Source: JAEZBP01 sp963832725 (lineage in GTDB: Bacteria; Myxococcota_A; Polyangia; Polyangiales; Sandaracinaceae). From it: 64,000 nt of DNA. A model generated the notes under the pieces. That model was given only the letters and a program-made list of their open reading frames with translations, ran no database searches and was not told the DNA's origin. Made by a program: the position numbers and the translations under genes. Where the stretch lies: positions 1,597,684 through 1,661,683 of the forward strand of contig CAWHVG010000002.1 of the NCBI GenBank assembly GCA_963832725.1, read 5' to 3'. Each line of letters begins with the position of its first letter. Position 1 is the first letter of the stretch. Shown piece by piece: positions 30,221-37,160 of the stretch.

Positions 30221-30274
30221 CTCAGAGGACTGATCTCAGAGGACTGCATCCAGAGGACTGCATCTCAGAGGACA
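30196..30274. repeat. 14-15-bp direct repeats between the SIS gene and hypE
   Basis: Five to six tandem copies of GAGGACTGCATCTCA (+ strand), some missing one base, span the SIS-gene end and hypE start. As 15-mers each copy would encode five residues (MQSSE or DAVLR on the minus strand). Copies of 14 bp break that frame, which suits either slippage or consensus error. Confidence 0.75.
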
Positions 30275-30856
30275 TCGTCTGCTCCCAGCGCGACGTGGAC
30301 GTGGTCCCAGAGCAGGTGGAGCAGCAGGGTGTGGACCTCCTGGACCCGGTGGATCGACCAGCGTCGGCACGACGAAGCAGTGCCGCAGACATCCACCATC
30401 GGGCCGCCGTCGCGGCCGGCGAACCCGATGGTCAAGAGCCCGCGCTCGCTGCGCGCGGCGAAGCGCGCGGTTGACGTTGGCGGACGCGCCGGAGGTGGAG
30501 AGCGCCAGCACGGCGTCGATCGGGCGCGCCAACGAGATCGAGCTGGTCGACGAAGACGCGCGAGAAGTCGGTGTCGTTGCCGACCGCGGTCAGGAGCGCC
30601 GCGCTCGAGCACGAGCACGGTCGCGGGCAGCGCGCGGCGCTTCTCGACGATGGGGTGCTGGAACTCGACCGCCACGTGCGCGGCGTCGCAGGCGGAGCCG
30701 CCGTTGCCCATCACGAAGAGGCGTCCGCCCGCCGCGAAGCGCGCCGCGAGCGCCTCGGCGCAGCGCCTCGAGGGCGTCGGCGTGCGCCTCGACGAACGGG
30801 TGGACAGGTCGGCGCTCTCGCGCGCCTTGCGGATGCGATCGAGCCTCCTTCACGGC
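30236..30856 (-). CDS. SIS-domain phosphoheptose isomerase-like protein (frameshifted)
   Basis: SIS (sugar isomerase) fold of the GmhA type. FVMGNGGSACDAAHVAVEFQHP is the family phosphate-binding signature; later LLTAVGNDTDFSRVFVDQ, DAVLALSTSGASANV and LLTIGFAGRDGGPM follow, each in a different frame, implying at least three single-base indels. GmhA-like genes occur inside hyp operons of group 1h hydrogenases; their job there is unknown, and lipopolysaccharide heptose synthesis is not implied by context. An AAGGAGG ribosome site lies near 30846-30852 but the start codon after it is obscured. The end falls in the direct-repeat block. Confidence 0.7.
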
Positions 30857-31983
30857 TGCACCGTCGAGACGTGCTGCGCGCGTCGGCGGCGCGGCCGTAC
30901 TGGTAGTAGGCGGCGCAGGCGCCCTCGGCCGAGACCATGGTCGCGCCGAGCGGGTTGCGCGGCGTGCACGCGGTCCCGAACGCCGGGCAGTCGCAAGGCT
31001 TCTTGACGCCCGCGGAGCACGAGGCCGCTGATGCACGTCGTCGGGCTCGCGGGTCTGCGATGTCCTCCGACCTCGAAGCATGCGCGCGGCGTCGTGCGCG
31101 CGGTACTCGTAAGCGAGAGCGGTAGCCGGACTTGGCGATGGCGCCGACCCCGCGCCAGTTGCGGTCGACGACCTCGAAGACCTCGTCGATCAGCCGCCGC
31201 GCCGCCGGGTTGCCGTCGTCGCGTCGACCGTGCGCGCGTACTGGTTCTCGACCTCGCGCGCGCCGGCCTCGAGCTGGCGGACCGCCGCGCAGCACGCCTT
31301 CGAGCAGATCGACCGGCTCGAACCCGGTGATGACGATGGGTGCGCGGTAGCGTTGCGCCAGTCCTCGTACGGGCGCGAGCCGACGACCGCGCAGACGTGG
31401 CCCGGCCCGAGGAAGGCCTGCACCCGGTTGTCGGGCGCCTGCAGGACGTAGGCGATCGAGGGTGGCACCAGCACGTGCGACGACCAGCATCGAGAAGTTC
31501 CGCACGCCGAGCCGCGCCGCCGTGTGGACCAGCCATCGCGTTGGCGGGCGCGGTGGTCTCGAATCCGATGCCGAAGAAGACGACTCGCCGATGCGGGTTG
31601 GCGCGGGCCAGCTCCAAGCGCGTCGAGCGGCGAGTAGACGACGCGGACGTCGGCGCCGCGCGCCTTGAGCCCGAGGAGATCGCCGTGCGAGCCCGGCACG
31701 CGCAGCATGTCGCCGAAGGACGTGAAGATGACCTCGGGCTGCTGGGCGATGGCGTGTGCGCGGTCGATGGTCTCGAGCGCCGTCACGCAGACGGGGCAGC
31801 CGGGACCGTGCACCAGCTCGATGGCGTCGGGCAGCAGCCGATCGATGCCGTAGCGAACGATCGAATGCGTCTGGCCGCCGCAGACCTCCATGATCACCCA
31901 CGGGCGCGTGACGACGCTGGCGGATCCGTCCGAAGAGGCCGCGCGGCCACGTCCGGGTCGCGATATTCGTCCAGGTACTTCAT
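30850..31983 (-). CDS. hypD: Hydrogenase maturation protein HypD (frameshifted)
   Basis: HypD is the Fe-S scaffold on which Fe(CN)2CO is built with HypC. It starts MKYLDEYRDPDVA and contains VIMEVCGGQTHSIVRYGIDRLLP, ELVHGPGCPVCVTALETID, FTSFGDMLRVPGSHGDL, RRVVFFGIGFETTAPANAMA, CDCPAFGTACTPRNPLGATMVS and EGACAAYYQYGR, holding the CGGQTH and GPGCPVC catalytic motifs and the four cluster Cys. The ATG overlaps the hypC stop. Several indels fragment the frame. The 1134-bp span matches the usual ~375 aa. Confidence 0.88.
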
Positions 31984-32231
31984 CCGCTCCCTCCTCGAGC
32001 TCCGTCGGTCTGCCCGAGCTCCTCGAGCAACTGCCAGGTGCGCGCCGCCTCCTCGGCGTCGATGCGCGCGATGGCGAAGCCGACGTGGACGAGGAGGAAG
32101 TCGCCGATCTCGGCCGTCGGCTCGTACTCGAGGCAGACCTCGCGCACGACGCCGCCGAAGCGGACCTTCCCGAAGCGCAAGCCGTGCTTGTCGGACTTCT
32201 CCACCAGCTCACCCGGAATGGCTAGACACAC
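31980..32231 (-). CDS. hypC: Hydrogenase maturation chaperone HypC
   Basis: An 83 aa protein beginning MCLAIPGELVEK from a GTG start. The N-terminal Met-Cys is essential because the Cys binds HypD and the Fe(CN)2CO unit, which fixes the start despite an upstream in-frame ATG. The rest (VRFGGVVREVCLEYEPTAEIGDFLLVHVGFAI) is the small beta-barrel of HypC/HupF. The frame is intact, unlike the genes after it. It is the first gene of the leftward operon and overlaps hypD by 4 bp. Confidence 0.92.
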   Translation of the reverse strand: MCLAIPGELVEKSDKHGLRFGKVRFGGVVREVCLEYEPTAEIGDFLLVHVGFAIARIDAEEAARTWQLLEELGQTDGARGGSG

Positions 32232-32409
32232 GTCGAGCTCCCGCCTGGGTCCGTTCTCGTGGATGGCCGTTTGGTGGACCTCGTAACGGAGGCATCCATC
32301 GCGGGCCACGCCACCGCGTGAGGCAGGGGATTAGGGGCTGGGTGCGGCGGTACAAGCTCCGAGAAGAGGGACCTTGCTCGCAGGGAGGGGGCGCATAGAG
32401 CCGGCGGTC
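32232..32409. promoter_or_regulatory. Divergent promoter region of the hydrogenase operons
   Basis: 178 bp between the starts of hypC (leftward) and hypA (rightward). Promoters for both operons must lie here or within the first genes. A GGGAGGGGG ribosome site precedes hypA. I could not identify convincing -35/-10, sigma-54 or operator motifs. Confidence 0.5.
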
Positions 32410-32744
32410 ATGCACGAGCTCGCCTTGATGGAGAGCCTCGTGGCGACGGTCGAGGACGGGGTGGAGCAGGGCCGCGTGACGCGCGTGTGCCTCGAAGTCG
32501 GACAGCTCCACGCGGTGGTCCCCGACGCGCTGCGGTTCTCGTTCGATGTCTGCGCTCGGGGCACACGCCTCGAAGGAGCGAGTCTCGACATCGTCGAGAT
32601 CGCGGCGCGCGCCCGCTGCGACGCGTGCGGCGGGGAGCAGCCGATTCGAGCTCGGCATCCCGCTGCCCTGCGCGTGCGGGAGCGTGGATGTCACCGTGCT
32701 CGCGGGTCGCGAGCTCCGGATTCGAGAGGTGGAGGTGATTCGAG
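32410..32744 (+). CDS. hypA: Hydrogenase nickel incorporation protein HypA (frameshifted)
   Basis: Delivers Ni to the hydrogenase large subunit together with HypB. It starts MHELALMESLVATVED, whose His2 is the Ni ligand. A zinc-finger half-site (CDACGG) follows in frame; an indel between about 32625 and 32648 moves the remainder (FELGIPLPCACGSVDVTVLAGRELRIREVEV) to another frame, bringing the second zinc pair CACG. Corrected length is about 110 aa, as expected. A second small shift is needed to reach a stop before hypB, which begins at 32745. Confidence 0.85.
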
Positions 32745-33719
32745 ATGTGCGGCACTTGCGGCTGCGGCAGCCAAACACGCGTTCACGTGCACTCGGTCGC
32801 GGGCGGAGAAGCTCGAGGCCAGCCGGAGAGCGGCCACGATCACTCGCACGAGCACGATCACTCGCACGAGCACGATCACTCGCACGAGCACGATCACTCG
32901 CACGAGCACGGTCATTCGCTCGCGGGTCTCGAACAGACCCAGCCCCACGGCGAGCACGGGCACGATGCCGTGCACCCCGAACGCCACGGTCATCACGACG
33001 AGGCGGGGGGACCTTCGCGCACGCACGCCGCGGCACATGCGGCGACCGACGCGCGGACGGTGCGGCTCGAGGCGGAGCTGCTGGCAAAGAACGACGCGCT
33101 GGCGGCAGAGAACCGGGCGGACCTCGATCGCCAGGGGATCCTCGCCCTCAACCTGATGGGCGCGCCCGGCGCGGGGAAGACCACGCTGCTGGAGCGGACG
33201 TTGAGCCGCATCGCGGCACAGATCCCGAGCTGCGTGCTCGAGGGTGACCAGGAGACCGAGCGGGACGCCGAGCGGATCCGCAAGACCGGTTGCCGCGCCA
33301 TCCAGATCACGACCGGCGCGGGCTGCCATCTGGACGCGTCGATGGTGGCGCGCGGCCTGGTCGCGCTCGCGCCGGTGCCGGGATCGCTCGTCTTCGTCGA
33401 GAACGTCGGCAATCTGGTCTGCCCCGCGCTCTTCGATCTGGGCGAGCACGCCAAGGTCGTGGTGATGTCGGTGACGGAAGGCGACGACAAGCCGGCCAAG
33501 TACCCCCACATGTTCCGCGCGGCCGACGTCCTGGTGCTGAACAAGATCGATCTCCTCCCGTACGTGGACTTCGACGTCGACGCGTGCCTGGAGCGGGTCA
33601 GGCTGCTGGCGCCCAGGGTCTCGGTCTTCCAGGTCTCCGCGCGGCAGGGAATCGGCATGGACGTGTGGTGCGATTGGCTGCGGGCCTTGCGCGCCGAGCA
33701 CGAACGGGAGGCGTCGTGA
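32745..33719 (+). CDS. hypB: Hydrogenase nickel incorporation GTPase HypB with His-rich N-terminus
   Basis: A 324 aa GTPase driving Ni insertion. It begins MCGTCGCGS, the N-terminal high-affinity metal motif. Residues ~30-90 are extremely His-rich with four HDHSHE repeats, encoded by four 18-bp copies at 32841-32912, so it should store Ni as well as deliver it. The G domain follows: Walker A MGAPGAGKTT, the metal-linked CVLEGDQETERDAERI, TGAGCHLDASM, and NKIDLLPYVDF. The frame is intact. The stop overlaps the downstream GTG start. Confidence 0.93.
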   Translation: MCGTCGCGSQTRVHVHSVAGGEARGQPESGHDHSHEHDHSHEHDHSHEHDHSHEHGHSLAGLEQTQPHGEHGHDAVHPERHGHHDEAGGPSRTHAAAHAATDARTVRLEAELLAKNDALAAENRADLDRQGILALNLMGAPGAGKTTLLERTLSRIAAQIPSCVLEGDQETERDAERIRKTGCRAIQITTGAGCHLDASMVARGLVALAPVPGSLVFVENVGNLVCPALFDLGEHAKVVVMSVTEGDDKPAKYPHMFRAADVLVLNKIDLLPYVDFDVDACLERVRLLAPRVSVFQVSARQGIGMDVWCDWLRALRAEHEREAS

Positions 33720-34558
33720 GCGCACCGGCACGGCGAGACGACGACGCGCGCTTGCGGCAGGAAGGCGAGCGCATCGAGGCATTGCTGGAAGAGGTCGCTT
33801 CCATGGCCGGCCCGCAGACCTGGCCGCGAGTGGAGGAGCTCGTGCAGCGCATGGTCGCGCTCTACGGGGCCGGCCTCGAGCGGGTGTTGGAGCACGCGCG
33901 CGCCGCGGACGGCACCGAAGAGCTGGACTCCCTTCTCTGCACGGACGAGCTGGTGTCCAGCCTGCTCGTCTTGCACGGCCTCCACCCTCGCTCGACCGAA
34001 GAGCGGGTCCGTCGCGCGCTGGAGAGGGTGCGGCCTTACCTCGGCTCGCACGGTGGCGGCGTGGAGCTCGTCGCGGTCGAGGGCGACGTGGCGCGGCTGC
34101 GGCTCGCCGGGAGCTGCAACGGCTGCCCGAGCTCGACCGCCACCGCGGAGCACACGCTGCGGCGCGCGATCGAGGAGGACGCGCCCGAGCTCGTCCGGAT
34201 CGAGGTGGAGGGCGCGAGCGAGCTCGTGCAGCTCGGCGCCTCGCGCCGGCGGCAGTGGACCCACATGCCCGGCCTGAGCGGCGTCGGGGAGGGCGCGATC
34301 CTCGAGATCGAGGGCACCTCGGTGATGGTGCTCCGCGTCGGCGACGCCTGGCTCGCCTACGAAAGCGGCTGCCCGGCGTGCGGCGTGACCTTCGCGCCCG
34401 AAGCGCACGACGGGATGCTCACCTGCGACTGCGGTCGCGCCTACGATGTGGCCCACGGCGGGCGGGCCGAGGACGGTCGGGCGCCGCACCTCACGCCGCT
34501 CCCGGTCTTGGCCGGCGCGGAGGGTCACCGGGTCGCGTTGCCGGAGCCGAGGCGATGA
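33716..34558 (+). CDS. NifU-like/Rieske-type Fe-S fusion protein of the hydrogenase locus
   Basis: A 280 aa protein from GTG (GTGA overlap with hypB). Residues ~1-90 are helical. Residues ~95-170 form a NifU C-terminal domain (RVRPYLGSHGGGVELV, SCNGCPSS) with the CxxC that carries a transient 4Fe-4S cluster. The final ~100 residues resemble a Rieske-type or rubredoxin-like site (SGCPACGVTFAP...LTCDCGRAYDV), though His ligands of a classical Rieske are not evident. Related NifU/Rieske genes sit in group 1h clusters and may aid Fe-S assembly or electron exit from the enzyme; this is inferred from context. Confidence 0.82.
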   Translation: MSAPARRDDDARLRQEGERIEALLEEVASMAGPQTWPRVEELVQRMVALYGAGLERVLEHARAADGTEELDSLLCTDELVSSLLVLHGLHPRSTEERVRRALERVRPYLGSHGGGVELVAVEGDVARLRLAGSCNGCPSSTATAEHTLRRAIEEDAPELVRIEVEGASELVQLGASRRRQWTHMPGLSGVGEGAILEIEGTSVMVLRVGDAWLAYESGCPACGVTFAPEAHDGMLTCDCGRAYDVAHGGRAEDGRAPHLTPLPVLAGAEGHRVALPEPRR

Positions 34559-35181
34559 GCCTGCGCGCACTGGCCCGCTACGCCCGTGCGGCCCGCGCCA
34601 GCGCCGAGCCCGCCCGCTGCGAGCTCTGCGCGAACCCGATCGGCGACCGCCATCGGCACGTGGTCGACCTGAGCGCGCGGCGCCTCGGCTGCGCGTGCCG
34701 CGCCTGCGCCTTGCTCTTCACCGAGCCGGGCGCGGCGGGGGGGCGCTACAAGACGGTGCCCGAGCGCGTTCGCGTCGACCCCCGGCTGAGCGTCGAGGAC
34801 GAGGCGTGGGACCGCCTCGGCGTTCCGGTCGGCTTGGCGTTCTTCGTCTTCGCGAGCTCCCTCGATCGTTGGACGGCCTGGTACCCGAGCCCGGCGGGCG
34901 CCACGGAGGCCGAGCTGCCGGAGGGCGAGCGCCCCGAGCTGCCGCGGAGTGCGCTCGTCGACGCGGTCGAGCCCGACGTGGAGGCGCTGCTCTTGCGACG
35001 CCGCCGCGGCGAGAAGGGCGCCGAGGCGTTCTTGGTGCCGGTCGACGCCTGCTACGAGCTGGTCGGTCGCATCCGCTCGCTCTGGCAGGGCTTCGACGGC
35101 GGCGACGAGGCCAACAGCGCCATCGATGCGTTCTTCGAGCGCGTTCGGGAACGCGCGCGGCCGTTGAAGGGGGCGCGGTGA
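34555..35181 (+). CDS. DUF5947 family protein
   Basis: A 208 aa protein with an N-terminal zinc-finger-like pair (CELCANPI and CACRACALLF), then VVDLSARRLGC and a central FFVFASSLDRWTAWYPSPAGATE segment. This pattern matches DUF5947, a family found almost only beside group 1h hydrogenases. Its biochemical role is unknown; Cys pairs suggest metal binding, perhaps in cofactor delivery. ATGA overlap with the NifU/Rieske gene shows coupling. The frame is intact. Confidence 0.8.
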   Translation: MSLRALARYARAARASAEPARCELCANPIGDRHRHVVDLSARRLGCACRACALLFTEPGAAGGRYKTVPERVRVDPRLSVEDEAWDRLGVPVGLAFFVFASSLDRWTAWYPSPAGATEAELPEGERPELPRSALVDAVEPDVEALLLRRRRGEKGAEAFLVPVDACYELVGRIRSLWQGFDGGDEANSAIDAFFERVRERARPLKGAR

Positions 35182-35201
35182 GCCCGCGGGGAGGAGCGAG
35201 C

Positions 35202-36479
35202 ATGCAGACATCGACCAGGGACGAAGCGCACGAAGAGAGGTCCTCGCGCTTCGACGCCATCCGCGCCATCGCCGACGCGGTCTTGCTGGAGGGCTACGTG
35301 CTCTACCCCTACCGCGCCTCGTCGCGGAAGAACCAGTTCCGCTTCGCGTTCGGCGTGCTCGCGCCCGAGCGCTGGAGCGCCGCCGGTGGCTGCGAGCCGT
35401 GGTGGATGGAGACGCAGTGCCTGCTGGAAGGCGACGCGCCGCGCGTGGAAGGCAGCGTTCGCTTCATGCAGGTCGTGCGGCGCACGGTCGAGGAAGCGCA
35501 GGATGGTGGCTTCGTCCGGGTCGACGCGCTCGACGCCGGCGGCCAACTCCGCATCCCGTGGGACGAGGGAGCGCTGCGCGAGGTGCCCTTCGACGTGGCG
35601 CTCGCCGAGGTCGAGAGCGGCCTGACCATTCCCTTCGAGATCCCGGGTGGACGGGAGCACGAAGACGTCCGCGGCGATGACGGCGAGGTGGTCGGCCGGG
35701 TGGTCTGGAGTCGGCGCGCGCTCCGCGGCCGCATCGCCGTCGACGTCGAGCAGGTCGAGCCCTCGCTCCACCGGCTCACCGTCCGCATCTCGAACGTGAC
35801 CGAGGGAGATTCGCCCGACGTGCCGCGGGACGCCGTGCTGGCCTCGTGCTGCACCTCGACGCACGTGCTGCTCGCGGCCCTCGAGGGCGCGTTCGTCTCG
35901 CTCCTCGATCCGCCCGAGCACGCTCGTGAAGCCGCCGCACACTGCGAGAACGTGCGCTGCTTTCCCGTGCTGGCCGGTCCGGAAGGCACGCACGATCGCG
36001 TGCTGGCCTCGCCGATCATCCTCTACGACTACCCGCAGATCGCACCGGAGAGCCCGGGCGATTTCTTCGACTCGGGCGAGATCGACGAGCTGCTCCAGCT
36101 CCGCACCTCGACGCTCACGCCCGAGGAGAAGGGGCTCGCCCGCGCCACCGATCCGCGCGCGGCCGCCGTCATCGATCGGGTCGACAACATGCCGCCCGAG
36201 CTGATCGAGCGACTGCATGGCGCCATTCGCGAGCTCGGTCCAGCTTCGCCGGCCGTCACGCGCGGCAGCCGCGTGCGCCTCTGTCCCGGCCACCGGAGGA
36301 CCGACGCCCAGGACATGCTCTTCGTCGGTCGCACGGCGACGGTGGAGGCGGTGATGCAAGACGTCGACGGTCGCGAGTACTTCGCCGTGACCATCGACGA
36401 CGACCCGGCGGCCGATCTGCACCGCTGGTACGGTCGCTTCCACTACTACTACCCCGACGAGGTGGAGCTTTTGCCGTGA
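35202..36479 (+). CDS. Conserved protein of group 1h hydrogenase operons, unknown function
   Basis: A 425 aa soluble protein. ATG at 35202 is preferred (GAGGAG 5 bp upstream) over an in-frame GTG at 35178 that overlaps the previous stop. It has the characteristic ADAVLLEGYVLYPYRASSRKN opening, RWSAAGGCEPWWMETQCLLEG, a beta-rich middle and a C-terminal SH3-like segment (VRLCPGHRRTDAQDMLFVGRTATVEAV). Proteins with the same 'EGYxLYPYRAS' start occur in actinobacterial group 1h clusters (from memory). No catalytic motif is recognised. It overlaps the next gene by 4 bp. Confidence 0.75.
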   Translation: MQTSTRDEAHEERSSRFDAIRAIADAVLLEGYVLYPYRASSRKNQFRFAFGVLAPERWSAAGGCEPWWMETQCLLEGDAPRVEGSVRFMQVVRRTVEEAQDGGFVRVDALDAGGQLRIPWDEGALREVPFDVALAEVESGLTIPFEIPGGREHEDVRGDDGEVVGRVVWSRRALRGRIAVDVEQVEPSLHRLTVRISNVTEGDSPDVPRDAVLASCCTSTHVLLAALEGAFVSLLDPPEHAREAAAHCENVRCFPVLAGPEGTHDRVLASPIILYDYPQIAPESPGDFFDSGEIDELLQLRTSTLTPEEKGLARATDPRAAAVIDRVDNMPPELIERLHGAIRELGPASPAVTRGSRVRLCPGHRRTDAQDMLFVGRTATVEAVMQDVDGREYFAVTIDDDPAADLHRWYGRFHYYYPDEVELLP

Positions 36480-36984
36480 GCGCTCGCGTCCTCATCGCCG
36501 GTGTCGGCAACGTCTTCCTCGGCGACGACGGGTTCGGCGTCGAGGTCGCCGCGCGGCTGGCTCGAGAGCGCTGGCCCGAGGGCGTGGAGGTGCGCGACGT
36601 CGGCGTGCGGGGGCTCCACCTCGCCTACGAGCTGCTGGACCCGCCGGCGCTCTTGCTCATCGTCGATTCTCGCCTCGCGAGGCGGCGCGCCGGGGACGCT
36701 CTACGTCATCGAGCCCACCCTCGACGAGCTCGGTCCGGGGCTCGCCGCCGGCGCGCACGGGATGGATCTTCGGCACGGTGTTCGGGGCGCTGACGAACCT
36801 GGGTGGCGTACCGCCTCGCACACGCATCGTGGGCTGCGAGCCCGCCGTTCTCGACGAGGGCATGGCGCTGAGCGCGCCCGTTGCCGCGGCCGTGGACGAG
36901 GCAGCCCGGCTCGTGCGGCGGCTCGTTCAGCACGAGCTGAGCGGCGCAGATGGTGCATCGCCTTCCACGAAGGAGGAACGATGA
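36476..36984 (+). CDS. Hydrogenase maturation endopeptidase (HyaD/HycI family, frameshifted)
   Basis: Nickel-dependent protease that would trim the HhyL C-terminus after Ni insertion. It begins MSARVLIAGVGNVFLGDDGFGVEVA with the family GxGNxxxGDDGxG motif, including the metal-binding Asp. Two indels (around 36665-36685 and 36770-36780) split later parts: APGTLYVIEPTLDELGPGLAAGAHGMD and FGALTNLGGVPPRTRIVGCEPAVLDEGMALS. The latter holds the conserved GCEP. Corrected length is about 169 aa. The ATGA overlap with the upstream gene and the overlap with the downstream start mark it as part of the operon. Confidence 0.82.
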
Positions 36985-37128
36985 ACGACAGCGAGATTGT
37001 ACGAGATTCGTCCCCGCAGGCGCCGGCGCGCGTGGAAGGCGGTGTTGGCGGTGACCGTGGTGGCCGGCGTCCTCGTGGCGCCGATGCTTCCCGGTCTGCG
37101 CCGCTACCTGCGCATTCGCCGCATGTAG
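36981..37128 (+). CDS. Small single-helix membrane protein (DUF6893-like) ending the hydrogenase operon
   Basis: A strong Shine-Dalgarno (AAGGAGGAACG) precedes ATG 36981. The sensible protein, RPRRRRRAWKAVLAVTVVAG then VLVAPMLPGLRRYLRIRRM, is in a neighbouring frame, implying one indel in the first ten codons; otherwise a TTG at 36997 would give 43 aa. It has a basic N-terminus, one membrane helix and a basic tail with 'RRYLRIRRM'. Tiny proteins of this design (DUF6893, from memory) recur at the end of actinobacterial group 1h operons and could anchor the enzyme to the membrane. Confidence 0.6.
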
Positions 37129-37160
37129 CTCGAGAGCACGCTCGGACCGTGGCCGCGCGC

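Noticed and set aside
28825..31006. Plus-strand open frames across hypE, hhyS and SIS
   Set aside because: Their translations have no family features, whereas minus-strand segments show clear hydrogenase motifs.
32841..32912. Direct repeats as CRISPR or binding sites
   Set aside because: They are in frame within hypB and encode His-rich units typical of that protein.
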